Of a stretch of DNA of 64,000 nucleotides, positions 54,275-63,324 are shown one piece after another. Origin of the DNA: an uncultured Treponema sp. Lineage in GTDB: Bacteria; Spirochaetota; Spirochaetia; Treponematales; Treponemataceae. Made by a program: the position numbers and the translations under genes. Where the stretch lies: positions 1 to 64,000 of the forward strand of contig ONPD01000004.1 in the NCBI GenBank assembly GCA_900319625.1, given 5' to 3'. The notes under the pieces were generated by a model. It saw nothing but the letters and a program-made list of their open reading frames with translations, was not told the DNA's origin and ran no database searches. The stretch's first letter is position 1, and the number at the start of each line of letters is the position of its first letter.

Positions 54275-55078
54275 TTATTTATACTGAGCAAACTTTGTCC
54301 AGAGAGTCTGCATCATTGAATCTTCCGACTGGATTGTTTTCTGATTTGCTTCGTAAGCGCGGTTTACTTCAATCATCTGAACCATTTCGTTTACGACATT
54401 TACGTTAGAAGTTTCGCTGTAGCCCTGAAGAAAAGATGGACGCTCATCGCCTTCTGCAATGTGAGCCGGACCTGAAATTTCTGTGTCGATATAAAGGCTT
54501 GAACCCATTTTTTTGAGGTAACGCTCGTTATCAAAGCGGACAACCTTAAAACGGTCAATTTCTTCCGAAGTTTCCTGACTGTAAATTACACCGTCCTGAT
54601 TTACGGTAAATTTATCGTCTTCTACATATATAAAGCCCTTTTCGCCAAGAACAGGATAACCTTCCTTAGTTTCAAGAATGCCTTCTTTCCCAATGAAAAA
54701 ATCTCCGTTACGTGTATAGCGTTCGCCGTATGGAGTCTGAACAGCATAAAAGCCTTTTCCGCTCAAAGCTGTGTCTGTCTGTGTGTTTGTATATTTGAAA
54801 GAGCCCTGCTCAAAATCAGTGTAGTTTTCGTTAGTTTCTACACCAAGCCCGATTTTTCCGATTACAGGAGCCGCATCAGCGCTGCCCGAACCGTTGGGAA
54901 TCTCATAAACGCCGTCGTAATTTGTGCGGCGCAGCAAAAGCTCTGGAAATGACTTACTTACAGTAATGTCCCGTTTGAATCCTGCAGTATCAACATTGGC
55001 AAGATTGTTAGATATGGTGTTCAGTCTGTTCTGCTGAGCATTCATTCCTGAAGCACCTGTGTACCAGCCTCGGATCAT
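54275..55078 (-). CDS. flgF: Flagellar rod protein FlgF (FlgG-like)
   Basis: The 267-residue protein is a paralogue of FlgG. It starts MIRGWYTGASGMNAQQ, has NTISNNLANVDTAGFKRDI near 20-38 and ends with the rod-family SNVNVVNEMVQMIEVNRAYEANQ. FlgF is the proximal rod component in standard flagella; treponemal genomes often name this FlgG too. It heads the operon, with a strong GGAGGAATT ribosome site and a possible sigma-28-type promoter upstream. Confidence 0.88.
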   Translation of the reverse strand: MIRGWYTGASGMNAQQNRLNTISNNLANVDTAGFKRDITVSKSFPELLLRRTNYDGVYEIPNGSGSADAAPVIGKIGLGVETNENYTDFEQGSFKYTNTQTDTALSGKGFYAVQTPYGERYTRNGDFFIGKEGILETKEGYPVLGEKGFIYVEDDKFTVNQDGVIYSQETSEEIDRFKVVRFDNERYLKKMGSSLYIDTEISGPAHIAEGDERPSFLQGYSETSNVNVVNEMVQMIEVNRAYEANQKTIQSEDSMMQTLWTKFAQYK

Positions 55079-55114
55079 AATTCCTCCAAAAAATATTTTT
55101 TACATCTATATTTT

Positions 55115-55141
55115 TTATCGGAATTATAAAAATTTAGTTAA
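55115..55141 (-). promoter_or_regulatory. Candidate flagellar (sigma-28-like) promoter
   Basis: On the minus strand TTAA (55141-55138), 15 bp, then TCCGATAA (55122-55115). The -10 is close to the sigma-28 GCCGATAA; the -35 deviates from TAAA. It lies 37 bp before the flgF ATG. Confidence 0.4.
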
Positions 55142-55147
55142 TAGAAT

Positions 55148-56488
55148 CTAGAAGGAAATTTTCGCCTTGAGGGTGCCGCAGCTTAAGCTTTCGTAGGCGC
55201 CGTACTGGCCTTTCTTACCGTCAATGCCTTTGAGAAAGAGGTCTACGATAGCACTGAGGGTGATGGCGTCACTGAAGCTGTAAGCACATTCAAGCTCTGC
55301 GGTAGAGGAAAGCTCGTTTAAGTCCAGGGCACCGGTTGCAGTAAGGGTTAAAGTTTCGTTTATAAGGGATTTTTCAAGGCTCAGTGTCATCTGGTGCTCA
55401 TACAGCTTTCGTTCAAGGTCGCTGCTGTAATCGCAGATCAGGTCTGCAAAATACTGGGCAGTAATAGTCCAGCCGCTTCCAGGAGTCCAGTCAAAGCCCG
55501 CAAGCCCGATAAGCTGATGGTGCTTTTTACAGGCATCAAATGCCAGCCCTGCCAGCTGCTGATTACTCTGATATTCATTACCAGTCTGAATGCTTCTTAG
55601 CGGGAAGTAAGCAGTCTCAAAGCGGAAAACAAAGTTTCCGGCAGGAATAGCCGCATCAGCCCCCAGCATTGCCATTCGCTTATACTGGCCGTCAACTTTA
55701 ATTCCACTTTCGCTGATTGAATAAGCCATAAAAGGATTATCATCCCAGCCGTAAAAAGCATAGAAAGATAAATCAAGTGCACTCAAATAGGTACTGGCAC
55801 GCAGGGCATATTCTCCGTTGTAAATTGCCTTTTTGGGTAAATCAAAATCATCAAATTTTTGTGGGGCAACGACAGGCAGGCCTTCATACGAATCCGGCAA
55901 AATGCACTTTCTAAGCGGATTATTTTTTGCAAGTGGCAGCAGGCTCGGCGTAAAAATCGGAATCCAATAGGCGTCAAACTGAGCCTTGTCCGTAAGAAGG
56001 GAAAGCCGCACAGCATCAATTCCAAGGCGGGAATCTTTGTAGGTGCTGGCAATCATTTTTGAATCATCTTTAGGACACAAAACATCGGCAACCTGAATGC
56101 CGTCTGCCTTACCCCAGGCCGCAATCTGCCTTCCAACGCGGAGTGCAAACAGCTCTCCCCGCCAGTCCAGATAAGCCTCTTTCAGGTGCAGGGCAAAATT
56201 TCCGTTATCAGCTGCAAAGGCCGAATAGCCGTTTGTAGACTGACTTCCAATCGCATCAAAAATAACCTGGCCGTTAACATAAGCCATACTCTGACCAAGG
56301 TAAGACCTCATCGTACCGTCAAAAACCGTCAGCCCGGTAAGAAACTTGCCTTTGTTATCATCAGCATTTGGAAGACCAATTCCCGACTGAGCGGTAAGAC
56401 TTCCATAAAAATCAATTTCCTGAGCAAAGGCCGGCAGACTCAATGCAAAGACGCCCGCCGCAATCACATTTAAAAATCTACGCTTCAT
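55148..56488 (-). CDS. Outer-membrane beta-barrel protein of the LolA/RND module
   Basis: The 446-residue protein has a signal peptide (cleavage after PAFAQ at about residue 22) and a body rich in alternating strands. The segment LRVGRQIAAWGKADGIQVADVL near residues 116-137 resembles the DUF1302/porin-like pattern GRQ-WG found in proteins that accompany LolA-like and MMPL genes. The C-terminus ends KAKISF, with the terminal Phe common in barrels. Its ATG directly follows the LolA-like stop. I infer it as the outer-membrane part of the export module. Confidence 0.65.
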   Translation of the reverse strand: MKRRFLNVIAAGVFALSLPAFAQEIDFYGSLTAQSGIGLPNADDNKGKFLTGLTVFDGTMRSYLGQSMAYVNGQVIFDAIGSQSTNGYSAFAADNGNFALHLKEAYLDWRGELFALRVGRQIAAWGKADGIQVADVLCPKDDSKMIASTYKDSRLGIDAVRLSLLTDKAQFDAYWIPIFTPSLLPLAKNNPLRKCILPDSYEGLPVVAPQKFDDFDLPKKAIYNGEYALRASTYLSALDLSFYAFYGWDDNPFMAYSISESGIKVDGQYKRMAMLGADAAIPAGNFVFRFETAYFPLRSIQTGNEYQSNQQLAGLAFDACKKHHQLIGLAGFDWTPGSGWTITAQYFADLICDYSSDLERKLYEHQMTLSLEKSLINETLTLTATGALDLNELSSTAELECAYSFSDAITLSAIVDLFLKGIDGKKGQYGAYESLSCGTLKAKISF

Positions 56489-57277
56489 TTATTTAACCAT
56501 CTCTCTTTCCAGCGCGCTCACGGTAAAATAGTTTGTATCAACGGGAATATCAAACTTAATATTCTGAAGCTCATAAACCGTCTGATGATTAGTCTGCACG
56601 TTTTTCATAGTCATTTTCTGAATTGCCCAGTATCCGCTCACCTTTTCAATATTCTCACATGTCAAAACCTTAAAAAGATTGTTCTGGCGGTCGTAATACT
56701 CGCCCTTCTGAACAACATAATTATCTTTACTGATCCAGGTAACGCGGCGGCTGACCTTAGCCTTTTCATCCTTTGCCTTGGCTTCCAGAATCCAGCAGTT
56801 TACGCCGTTTACAGCTTCTTCCCCCAAAATCGCAAAGGTGTCTTTAGAAAGTCTTCTGTTACCGATATCATCATAAGAAAAGTCAGTTCCCTGAAAGTCA
56901 TCATCCTTGTTTGAACCCGAAACTCGGCGGACTTTTTTCATTGCAGGAAGATAAAGCCAGCTGTCGCTGTCTGTCGGAGAACCGTCCTCTTTATCCGGAT
57001 AGTCAAAAGAAAGATAGCTTACGCCCGCAACATCCTTTGGAGTTCTGAAAACAATAACAGTTTTATCAGTTTTTCCTTCTTTCATTGTATAAGAAGCCAT
57101 TTCGCGCGAACGGGTCTTTCCGGCTTTATCAATTAAAGTTACCGCAATAGTACAGGAACCGGTTTTTCCGCTGGGCAAATCGTGTTCAGCCTTTGCAATA
57201 TCATAAGCAGACTGGGCAAAGCCGCTGAAGCCAGCCGCCAACATAACTAATGAAAATACAGTTTTTTTGTTAATCAT
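56489..57277 (-). CDS. LolA-like outer-membrane lipoprotein-sorting protein
   Basis: The 262-residue protein has a signal peptide and matches the LolA-like group that accompanies MMPL exporters: TMKEGKTDKTVIVFRTPKDVAGVSYLSFDY in the middle, then LYLPAMKKVRRVSGSNKDDDFQGTDFSYDD-type region and VTWISKDNYVVQKGEYYD. It probably carries a hydrophobic molecule or lipoprotein across the periplasm, received from the RND protein. I chose ATG 57277, with AGGAG upstream. It is the second gene of the minus-strand module; a homologue is partly present at the right edge. Confidence 0.82.
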   Translation of the reverse strand: MINKKTVFSLVMLAAGFSGFAQSAYDIAKAEHDLPSGKTGSCTIAVTLIDKAGKTRSREMASYTMKEGKTDKTVIVFRTPKDVAGVSYLSFDYPDKEDGSPTDSDSWLYLPAMKKVRRVSGSNKDDDFQGTDFSYDDIGNRRLSKDTFAILGEEAVNGVNCWILEAKAKDEKAKVSRRVTWISKDNYVVQKGEYYDRQNNLFKVLTCENIEKVSGYWAIQKMTMKNVQTNHQTVYELQNIKFDIPVDTNYFTVSALEREMVK

Positions 57278-57361
57278 AACTAACACTCCTAATTTCAATA
57301 TACAACAATCAATTATTTTTATCAATAAAGGGCCCCGTAGGAGGCACACTCACCTGGCAGG

Positions 57362-59755
57362 TTACTCTTTCTCCTCCCCAAGTGGTTTTACAAGATAAAG
57401 CAGCGCAGGTGTAATCGTGTAGTCTGCAAGCAGGGCACCCGAAAGTCCCACAACCGTAAGCACGCCAATTACCAGCAGAATATGCATAGGGCTTAAAATA
57501 TAGACTGCAAACATAGCGCACAAAATCAGCGTAGTAAGGAACATAGAAGAACCGATTTCCCGGAAGGAATCTTCCATAGCAATCTTATATGAGCCGTATT
57601 TTTCCAATCCCATCTTCAAATGCGTTGTAAGGTGAATCGTATCATCAACGGCAATACCTAAAATCATAGGCATAACGGCAACCGTACCAAAGTCCAGAGA
57701 GAACTTGCAGTAGCCCATAAGGCCGCCCACAAGAATAACAGGCGCCACATTCGGAATCATACCGATTAAACCAGTCCTTACGCTGGAGAAAGCCAGAATC
57801 AGCATGATGGCAATAATCACAAAAGAAAAGGCAAAGGATTTTATACCCCCGCTGACAATGCGCGAGCTCATCTCCGCATATTGAATCATATCGCCCAGAA
57901 GTGTACACTTAGCACCCGGCAAAACTTCCCTAACCTTAGCCTTAATTGCCGCCATATTTTGCAGAGCTTCAATTTCGCCGTAACCAGTCATATCAACATT
58001 TATAACGGAAATCTTGAAGTCATCATCCATAAAGTCCTTAAAATCATCGTGCATTTCTATAGAAGAAAGCTCTAAAAGCTGGGCCAGCACATAATCATCC
58101 TCAGGCACCCTGTAATACGCTTCGTCCCCCTCGTTCAACGCCCGGTACATCTCTTTAAGAATATCCGTTACAGAAGAAACGCGGGCCTTAGAGCCAGACC
58201 ACTTGGTAAGGGAAAGTCCGCCAATAAAATCTTCCAGCTCCATAAGACCCTGCATATTTTCCGGCTGCTTAAAGGCATCATCTTCATCAAAGGCCAGCAT
58301 AACCGTGTAGCTGTACTGGTTACCAAGCTTTGCAGAAAGCATATCTTTAAGCGTCTGAACATAAGGCATTTTATCGCCCGCAACAGAAGCAAAATCAACC
58401 AGAACGCGGATTTTGAAAAAGCCCGGAATAAAGGCCGCAAGAATCAGGGTTGAAACAAGAACAATAAGCCCGGTCTTTTTCTGAACGACGTCAGCCCAGC
58501 GGGCAAACTTCATATCAATTTTTGTCGCCCCCTTCTCGCCGGCAGCCCCCGCCCCAGCCGCAGAAGAGGCACTTACAGGCGCCTTATCCTTACCAAAAGA
58601 AAGCAGAATCGGAACAAGAACGGCAATATAAAGATAAACCGCAAAAACAATCAGACTCGTAACCCGTCCCATCCATTCAAGCGGCTTCATTTTTACAAAC
58701 ATAAAGCTCACAAATGAAGTCATCGTAGTCAAAACCGTAAACAAAACCGACCAGCCGCACTCTTCAACGCAAGCCACAACGCTTTCCTTTCGCTTGCCCG
58801 TTCGGCGGAAAAAGATTTTAAACATATTGATGTAGTGAACCGAATAGCCCACAGAAAGCGCCATACCAAGAATAATCGGCACCGTTACAAGAGTCGAATC
58901 CGCCTTAACGCCAAAATAAGCCATCGCCCCAAATACAGATGCAATCGCCCCCACCGTCGCCACCGCCGGAACAAGAACGCCAAAAGGATTCCGCAAAAAC
59001 AAAGCCAGGAAAATCAGCATTACAAGAAAGCCCAGCGCCACCCGTTTGTAATATTCCGGAATATCATAACGGTCTTCGTTAGCATCCTCATAAGGCATAC
59101 CAACCCCGTAAAGTTTATAAGAATCCGATTGAAACTCAGGACTTTCAATAATATCAATGAATTTATAGCCAATCTCAAGGGGAATATCCTCATCACCAGC
59201 CGCATAAGGCAAAAGCGAAAGGGAAATCCAGGTCTCCCTTGCATCATCACTAATCATGGAATTAATCAGGGCATTATTTTTTTCCGAGCCCCGCATAATC
59301 AAGTCCCGCTTTTTTTTCAGTTCAGCAGGGCTTGAAGGAATTCCGTCTTCAAAAGGCTTAACAACCTCAAAGCCCTCGTCGTTACCAACCGGAATATCCA
59401 CATTTATAATAGAAGTAAGTCTATCAGCATAAGGAATTTCATCCCTCAGCCGCATACCAATTTTATCAATAACATTAAGCATGTCTTGGGAAAAAAGATC
59501 CTGCCCGTCCTGCCTTACCACAAGCACGCCAAGCCCGTTGATATTTCCAAAAACTTCTTCGTATTTTCTCTGATTGATTTTTATTTCGTCATTACCGCCG
59601 TACCAGCCCTCATCACCCAGCGCAAAAGCGAACTTAGAAAGCCCGCCGCAGCAGACAGCCGTCACCACAAAAAAAACGGCCAGAATAGCCCATCGAAAGC
59701 GAATCTGAGCCACTCCAACCTTCCTGAAAAACGCGTTAAAACTACTGACCTTCAT
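57362..59755 (-). CDS. RND/MMPL-family exporter, module 1
   Basis: The 797-residue protein has the RND layout: helix 1 near 22-42, a first extracytoplasmic domain, helices 2-6 near 240-390, a second domain and helices 7-12. Motifs include the first-half GMALSVGYSVHYINMFKI and second-half GIAVDDTIHLTTHLK in the conserved helix-4 positions. A Ala/Gly-rich linker (SASSAAGAGAAGEKG) follows helix 6. The MMPL/HpnN-type group exports lipids or other hydrophobic compounds. I chose ATG 59755, with GGAGG upstream; TTG 59761 is also in frame. Confidence 0.88.
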   Translation of the reverse strand: MKVSSFNAFFRKVGVAQIRFRWAILAVFFVVTAVCCGGLSKFAFALGDEGWYGGNDEIKINQRKYEEVFGNINGLGVLVVRQDGQDLFSQDMLNVIDKIGMRLRDEIPYADRLTSIINVDIPVGNDEGFEVVKPFEDGIPSSPAELKKKRDLIMRGSEKNNALINSMISDDARETWISLSLLPYAAGDEDIPLEIGYKFIDIIESPEFQSDSYKLYGVGMPYEDANEDRYDIPEYYKRVALGFLVMLIFLALFLRNPFGVLVPAVATVGAIASVFGAMAYFGVKADSTLVTVPIILGMALSVGYSVHYINMFKIFFRRTGKRKESVVACVEECGWSVLFTVLTTMTSFVSFMFVKMKPLEWMGRVTSLIVFAVYLYIAVLVPILLSFGKDKAPVSASSAAGAGAAGEKGATKIDMKFARWADVVQKKTGLIVLVSTLILAAFIPGFFKIRVLVDFASVAGDKMPYVQTLKDMLSAKLGNQYSYTVMLAFDEDDAFKQPENMQGLMELEDFIGGLSLTKWSGSKARVSSVTDILKEMYRALNEGDEAYYRVPEDDYVLAQLLELSSIEMHDDFKDFMDDDFKISVINVDMTGYGEIEALQNMAAIKAKVREVLPGAKCTLLGDMIQYAEMSSRIVSGGIKSFAFSFVIIAIMLILAFSSVRTGLIGMIPNVAPVILVGGLMGYCKFSLDFGTVAVMPMILGIAVDDTIHLTTHLKMGLEKYGSYKIAMEDSFREIGSSMFLTTLILCAMFAVYILSPMHILLVIGVLTVVGLSGALLADYTITPALLYLVKPLGEEKE

Positions 59756-59818
59756 CTGCAAGCCTCCGTCGAATTACTTTAAGGGTACAACGGAATTCTG
59801 CAGAAAACAAGAATTTTT

Positions 59819-59917
59819 ATGGGGCGTGTGCCTTCTACCTACTCGCGTTCCGCCACTCGCCTATTCGGCTCGGTTTCGCTGCGCTCAACCGCCTTCGGCG
59901 TGGCTCCATGCTTGCGC
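59819..59917. repeat. GC-rich palindromic repeat after the arsR gene
   Basis: The gap between arsR and the RND gene contains a GC-rich stretch with short palindromes such as GCCTTCGGC and repeated GCTCGG/CGCTGCGCTC blocks. It resembles the element at 51198-51292 (shared GGGGCGT near one end). No gene is supported here. Confidence 0.45.
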
Positions 59918-60265
59918 CTAGTCTATCTTCTTAGCTTTAATCTTCTCCATTACGCTCTGAATCTCTTTTATCAGGGTGGCTACCTCATCCAGGTTCTTAT
60001 CCAGCGAAAGCTGATAGAAAATCTGCGTTCCTTCCTTTACAGGCTTAATAAGACCGCAGTCCTTAAGAACCTTCAGGTGGTGGGAAATTGCCGGGCGGCT
60101 CAGCTTTGATTTTGCAGAAAGGTTTGTAACGTTAATTCCTTCTTCCCCGCCGTCAGCAATATCTAATATAAGTTTCTGGCGAACTTCATCTCCAAGAGCA
60201 ATAAAAAGAGGTGCACAGGTATTAAATAAAAGATGAATTCTGTGTAATGCTTCTTTATCAATCAT
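59918..60265 (-). CDS. ArsR-family transcriptional regulator
   Basis: The 115-residue winged-helix protein has the ArsR recognition segment SKLSRPAISHHLKVLKDCGLIKPV near residues 51-74 and wing EGTQIFYQLS. The metal motif ELCVCDL is absent, so the signal is probably not a metal; lipid or redox cues are possible. I chose ATG 60265, with GAGG upstream; a longer frame to 60313 is unsupported. It lies between two RND/LolA-like modules, and AT-rich repeats that could be its operator stand upstream of it and of the divergent RND gene. Confidence 0.9.
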   Translation of the reverse strand: MIDKEALHRIHLLFNTCAPLFIALGDEVRQKLILDIADGGEEGINVTNLSAKSKLSRPAISHHLKVLKDCGLIKPVKEGTQIFYQLSLDKNLDEVATLIKEIQSVMEKIKAKKID

Positions 60266-60318
60266 AATTTGCCTCTTCACCAATAATGTAAATATAATTA
60301 TTTGTTTTGTCAAATAAA

Positions 60319-60348
60319 ATTAAACATTTAATCGTTTAATCGTTTAAT
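60319..60348. promoter_or_regulatory. Repeated operator-like boxes between arsR and RND genes
   Basis: ATTAAAC (60319-60325) and GTTTAAT (60334-60340) form an inverted repeat 8 bp apart; GTTTAAT repeats directly at 60342-60348 (spacing 8 bp). Related TTTAAT and TTAAAC words recur near 60416-60431. The boxes lie where an ArsR dimer could control both divergent genes. Confidence 0.45.
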
Positions 60349-60375
60349 TTTTTGAACATTTTCTTTAAAAAATTA

Positions 60376-60404
60376 TTGACTTTAAATTAATACGATAATA
60401 TATT
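60376..60404 (+). promoter_or_regulatory. Sigma-70 promoter for the RND module 2
   Basis: TTGACT (60376-60381) and TATATT (60399-60404) are spaced 17 bp. The start would fall near 60411, about 60 bp before the RND ATG, leaving a leader with AAGGAG. The operator-like boxes lie just upstream. Confidence 0.6.
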
Positions 60405-60471
60405 GTTATTGATTGGTTTAATTTCTTAAACATTTAGGCCAGTACGGATAAACAAAAAGGAGTTGGTTCAA

Positions 60472-63324
60472 ATGAACTTTGTAAAAGCTTTTTTCAAAAG
60501 ACCATGGATTATCATAGCACTCACAGTAATCCTCACAGGTCTTTTCGGCTCTTTCATCATGACACTTGTTATTGATAACTCAATCAGACAGTTCATGCCA
60601 CAGAAAGACGAATCTTACAAGCGCTTAAACGACACAGAAGATGTTTTCGGATCTATGCTCGTAATCGGAGTCAGCGTTGATGACAACCGTGGCGACATCC
60701 TCACACCGGAAAACATTGAAGTAATCAGAAAAATCACTGACCGCTGTATCGACGTAAACGATGTAGAAGAGGTTGATTCCCTCACCCACATCGATTTTGT
60801 CTGCAACCACGACGGTGCAATTTCTGCTACTCAGCTCATTCCTGAAGAATACACAGGAAGCGCCCAGGATATCGCAGAACTCAAGGCAAAACTTGTAGGC
60901 TGGGAAGACATGTATAACCGCGTTATCATTAGTGATGACGGCAGCGCAACTCAGATGCAGATTTCCATCAAAACCTGGAGCGCAGAAGACCGCGAAAATG
61001 CCCGCAAACTTGCAAAACAAAACCACACAAAGGTTGTAACAGATGCAGACCGCCAGCAGGGCATTCTTGACCAGATCCGCGCAATCGTAGAAGAAGAAAC
61101 TGCAGACCACCCTAACCTTACATTCAAGGTTTACGGTGACCCTGTTGTTACAGAACAGTCAAGAAAGTTCATGCTTTCAGACCTTATCAAACTTATTCCT
61201 CTTGTAACAATCGTTGTACTTCTTTCACTTTACTTCAGCTTCAAAACAGTTTCAGGAACCCTGCTTCCTCTCATCAACGTATTAGTTTCTACTATTATAA
61301 CAGTAGGAATTATGGCAGTTACAGGACAGGCCTTCACACTGGTTTCTTCGGTAATCCCGGTTGCCCTGATTGCGGTAGGTTCTGCTTACGGTATCCACGT
61401 TTTGACACACTACTACGTTGAACTTACAGCACAGGCAGGAGTTGAATTCACAAAAGAAACTTACGACGAAGCAATTTACCACGGACTCCGCGAAGTATTT
61501 AAGCCGGTTCTTCTTTCGGGAATCACAACAATCATCGGCTTCATTTCCCTTGTAACAAGCCCTATTGACCCGCTTCACGACTTTGCAATCTTCACAGCAA
61601 TCGGTGTATTCATTTCCCTTCTGCTTGCCGTAACATTTGTTCCAGCAATGCTCTTTGCAAAATCTTACAAAAAGATTAACGCACAGAACAAACGCAGAAA
61701 CGAAAAGCTCAATGAAATCACAGATGAAAAAGTAAAGAGTAAAAAGCTCCACGCACTTAAAGCCCGCATCCAGCAGATGACAGGCCGCGTTTCAGCACAG
61801 TCAAGCGGAACTTCTTACAATATTTACAAATTCTTCTGCGGTTCTAAACCACGTATGATTATCTTCTCTCTTATAATCATAGTTTTCTCTGTAATCGGAA
61901 TCTCATTCTTGAAGATTGATACATCTCTTGTAGGATACTTCCCTAAGAAAACTCAGATGCGTCAGGATATCGACTATGTAAACGAAAACTTTGCAGGTTC
62001 AAACAGCGTTTACTTTACAATCACAGGCGAAAATCCTGGAGACATCAAAAATCCTGAAATCCTTAAGGCTGTTGATGATATGCAGGAATACCTTGCAGAC
62101 AAATACGACAACATCGGTAAAATCGTATCTTTCACAACTTTCATTAAACGTATCAACCAGGTTTGGTTTGCACCGGGAAGTTCAGTAGAACAGGCAGACA
62201 CATCAGTAGCCGCAAGCGACACTTCTGACTTTGATTTTGATGCAGGCTTTGACTTTGGCGAAGATGACGGATTTGGATTTGATGACGAATTCAGCTTTGA
62301 CGAAGAAGATTCTTCAGAAGCAGCACCTGCAACTCCGGTTGACTGGGTTGACCCTAACATCGAATACAACAAGCTTTTGAACGGTCAGGTAACAGTATTC
62401 GATATGCTCAAGATTCTCAACGACGCCTATGTAGAAGCCGGTGGTGAAAAAGCTCACTTTGCAGAAATCCTTGACGTACTTGAACGCAAATACAACTTTG
62501 ACGGAAAAGCTTACTACGAAGTTCCTTATGATCCTGCCAAATACCCGGTTGTAAGCCGCGAAGACCTTGCAGGCGTTGTAAACGGTTATCTTACCCTTCT
62601 TTCAGGATCTCTTGACCGCTTCCTTGACAGCGACTTGAATCCAAAAGTAATGCGCGTAACCTGTCAGCTGAGAAACTTCTCTACAATCGACACAGGTAAA
62701 ATCATCAACGATGCAAAAGCCTTTGCCGCAGAGCACTTCCCAGCCGGCTACACAATCGAAGCAACTGGTTCAGGAGAAATGGAATACACAATGACAAACC
62801 TTGTAGTTTCAAGCCAGATTTCTTCTCTCTTGATTTCACTTTTGTCTGTATTCATCATCATCACAATTTCATTCGGATCAGTATGGGCAGGACTTTTGGG
62901 AACAGTTCCACTGGCCTTCACAATCCTTTTGAACTACATGATTATGGGATTTGCCGGAATCAACCTTGACCTTGTAACATCTATCATCGCATCTGTAGCG
63001 GTCGGTGTAGGTATCGACTACACAATCCACTTCCTTTCAACATACAAACAGGAACGTGCCCTTACAGATGACCTTGAAGCCGTTACAAAGACAACCTTCC
63101 TTAAGAGCGGACACGGAATTATCACAAACGCTCTTGCCGTAGGACTTGGATTTATGGTTCTCTGCTGCTCAAAATTCCTTGTACTCCGCTACATCGGTAT
63201 TCTGGTAGCAATCGTAATGTTCAGCTCATCAATGCTTGCCATGACAATCATTCCTGGTATTTTGAACATTTTTGATCCAAAGTTTATTAGGCCAGCCGAT
63301 AATCGAAAATCCGTTAAAAAATGA
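60472..63324 (+). CDS. RND/MMPL-family exporter, module 2, with acidic segment
   Basis: The 950-residue exporter has two six-helix halves: helix 1 near 14-34, helices 2-6 near 230-400, helix 7 near 460-480, and helices 8-12 near 780-935. Conserved motifs include ALIAVGSAYGIHVLTHYY and VAVGVGIDYTIHFLSTY. The second extracytoplasmic domain carries an Asp/Phe-rich segment (DFDFDAGFDFGEDDGFGFDDE) near residues 583-610, not expected in RND proteins. ATG 60472 is preferred because AAGGAG lies nine bases upstream. The cargo is unknown; the LolA-like gene that follows fits lipid or lipoprotein export. Confidence 0.88.
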   Translation: MNFVKAFFKRPWIIIALTVILTGLFGSFIMTLVIDNSIRQFMPQKDESYKRLNDTEDVFGSMLVIGVSVDDNRGDILTPENIEVIRKITDRCIDVNDVEEVDSLTHIDFVCNHDGAISATQLIPEEYTGSAQDIAELKAKLVGWEDMYNRVIISDDGSATQMQISIKTWSAEDRENARKLAKQNHTKVVTDADRQQGILDQIRAIVEEETADHPNLTFKVYGDPVVTEQSRKFMLSDLIKLIPLVTIVVLLSLYFSFKTVSGTLLPLINVLVSTIITVGIMAVTGQAFTLVSSVIPVALIAVGSAYGIHVLTHYYVELTAQAGVEFTKETYDEAIYHGLREVFKPVLLSGITTIIGFISLVTSPIDPLHDFAIFTAIGVFISLLLAVTFVPAMLFAKSYKKINAQNKRRNEKLNEITDEKVKSKKLHALKARIQQMTGRVSAQSSGTSYNIYKFFCGSKPRMIIFSLIIIVFSVIGISFLKIDTSLVGYFPKKTQMRQDIDYVNENFAGSNSVYFTITGENPGDIKNPEILKAVDDMQEYLADKYDNIGKIVSFTTFIKRINQVWFAPGSSVEQADTSVAASDTSDFDFDAGFDFGEDDGFGFDDEFSFDEEDSSEAAPATPVDWVDPNIEYNKLLNGQVTVFDMLKILNDAYVEAGGEKAHFAEILDVLERKYNFDGKAYYEVPYDPAKYPVVSREDLAGVVNGYLTLLSGSLDRFLDSDLNPKVMRVTCQLRNFSTIDTGKIINDAKAFAAEHFPAGYTIEATGSGEMEYTMTNLVVSSQISSLLISLLSVFIIITISFGSVWAGLLGTVPLAFTILLNYMIMGFAGINLDLVTSIIASVAVGVGIDYTIHFLSTYKQERALTDDLEAVTKTTFLKSGHGIITNALAVGLGFMVLCCSKFLVLRYIGILVAIVMFSSSMLAMTIIPGILNIFDPKFIRPADNRKSVKK

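Noticed and set aside
53468..55078. The flgF/flgG pair as a recent tandem duplication
   Set aside because: Rod proteins are ancient paralogues and the pair is standard in spirochaetes; it needs no recent duplication.
61282..61752. A 156-codon minus-strand frame within the RND gene
   Set aside because: Its Cys-rich product mirrors codons of a gene with clear RND motifs.
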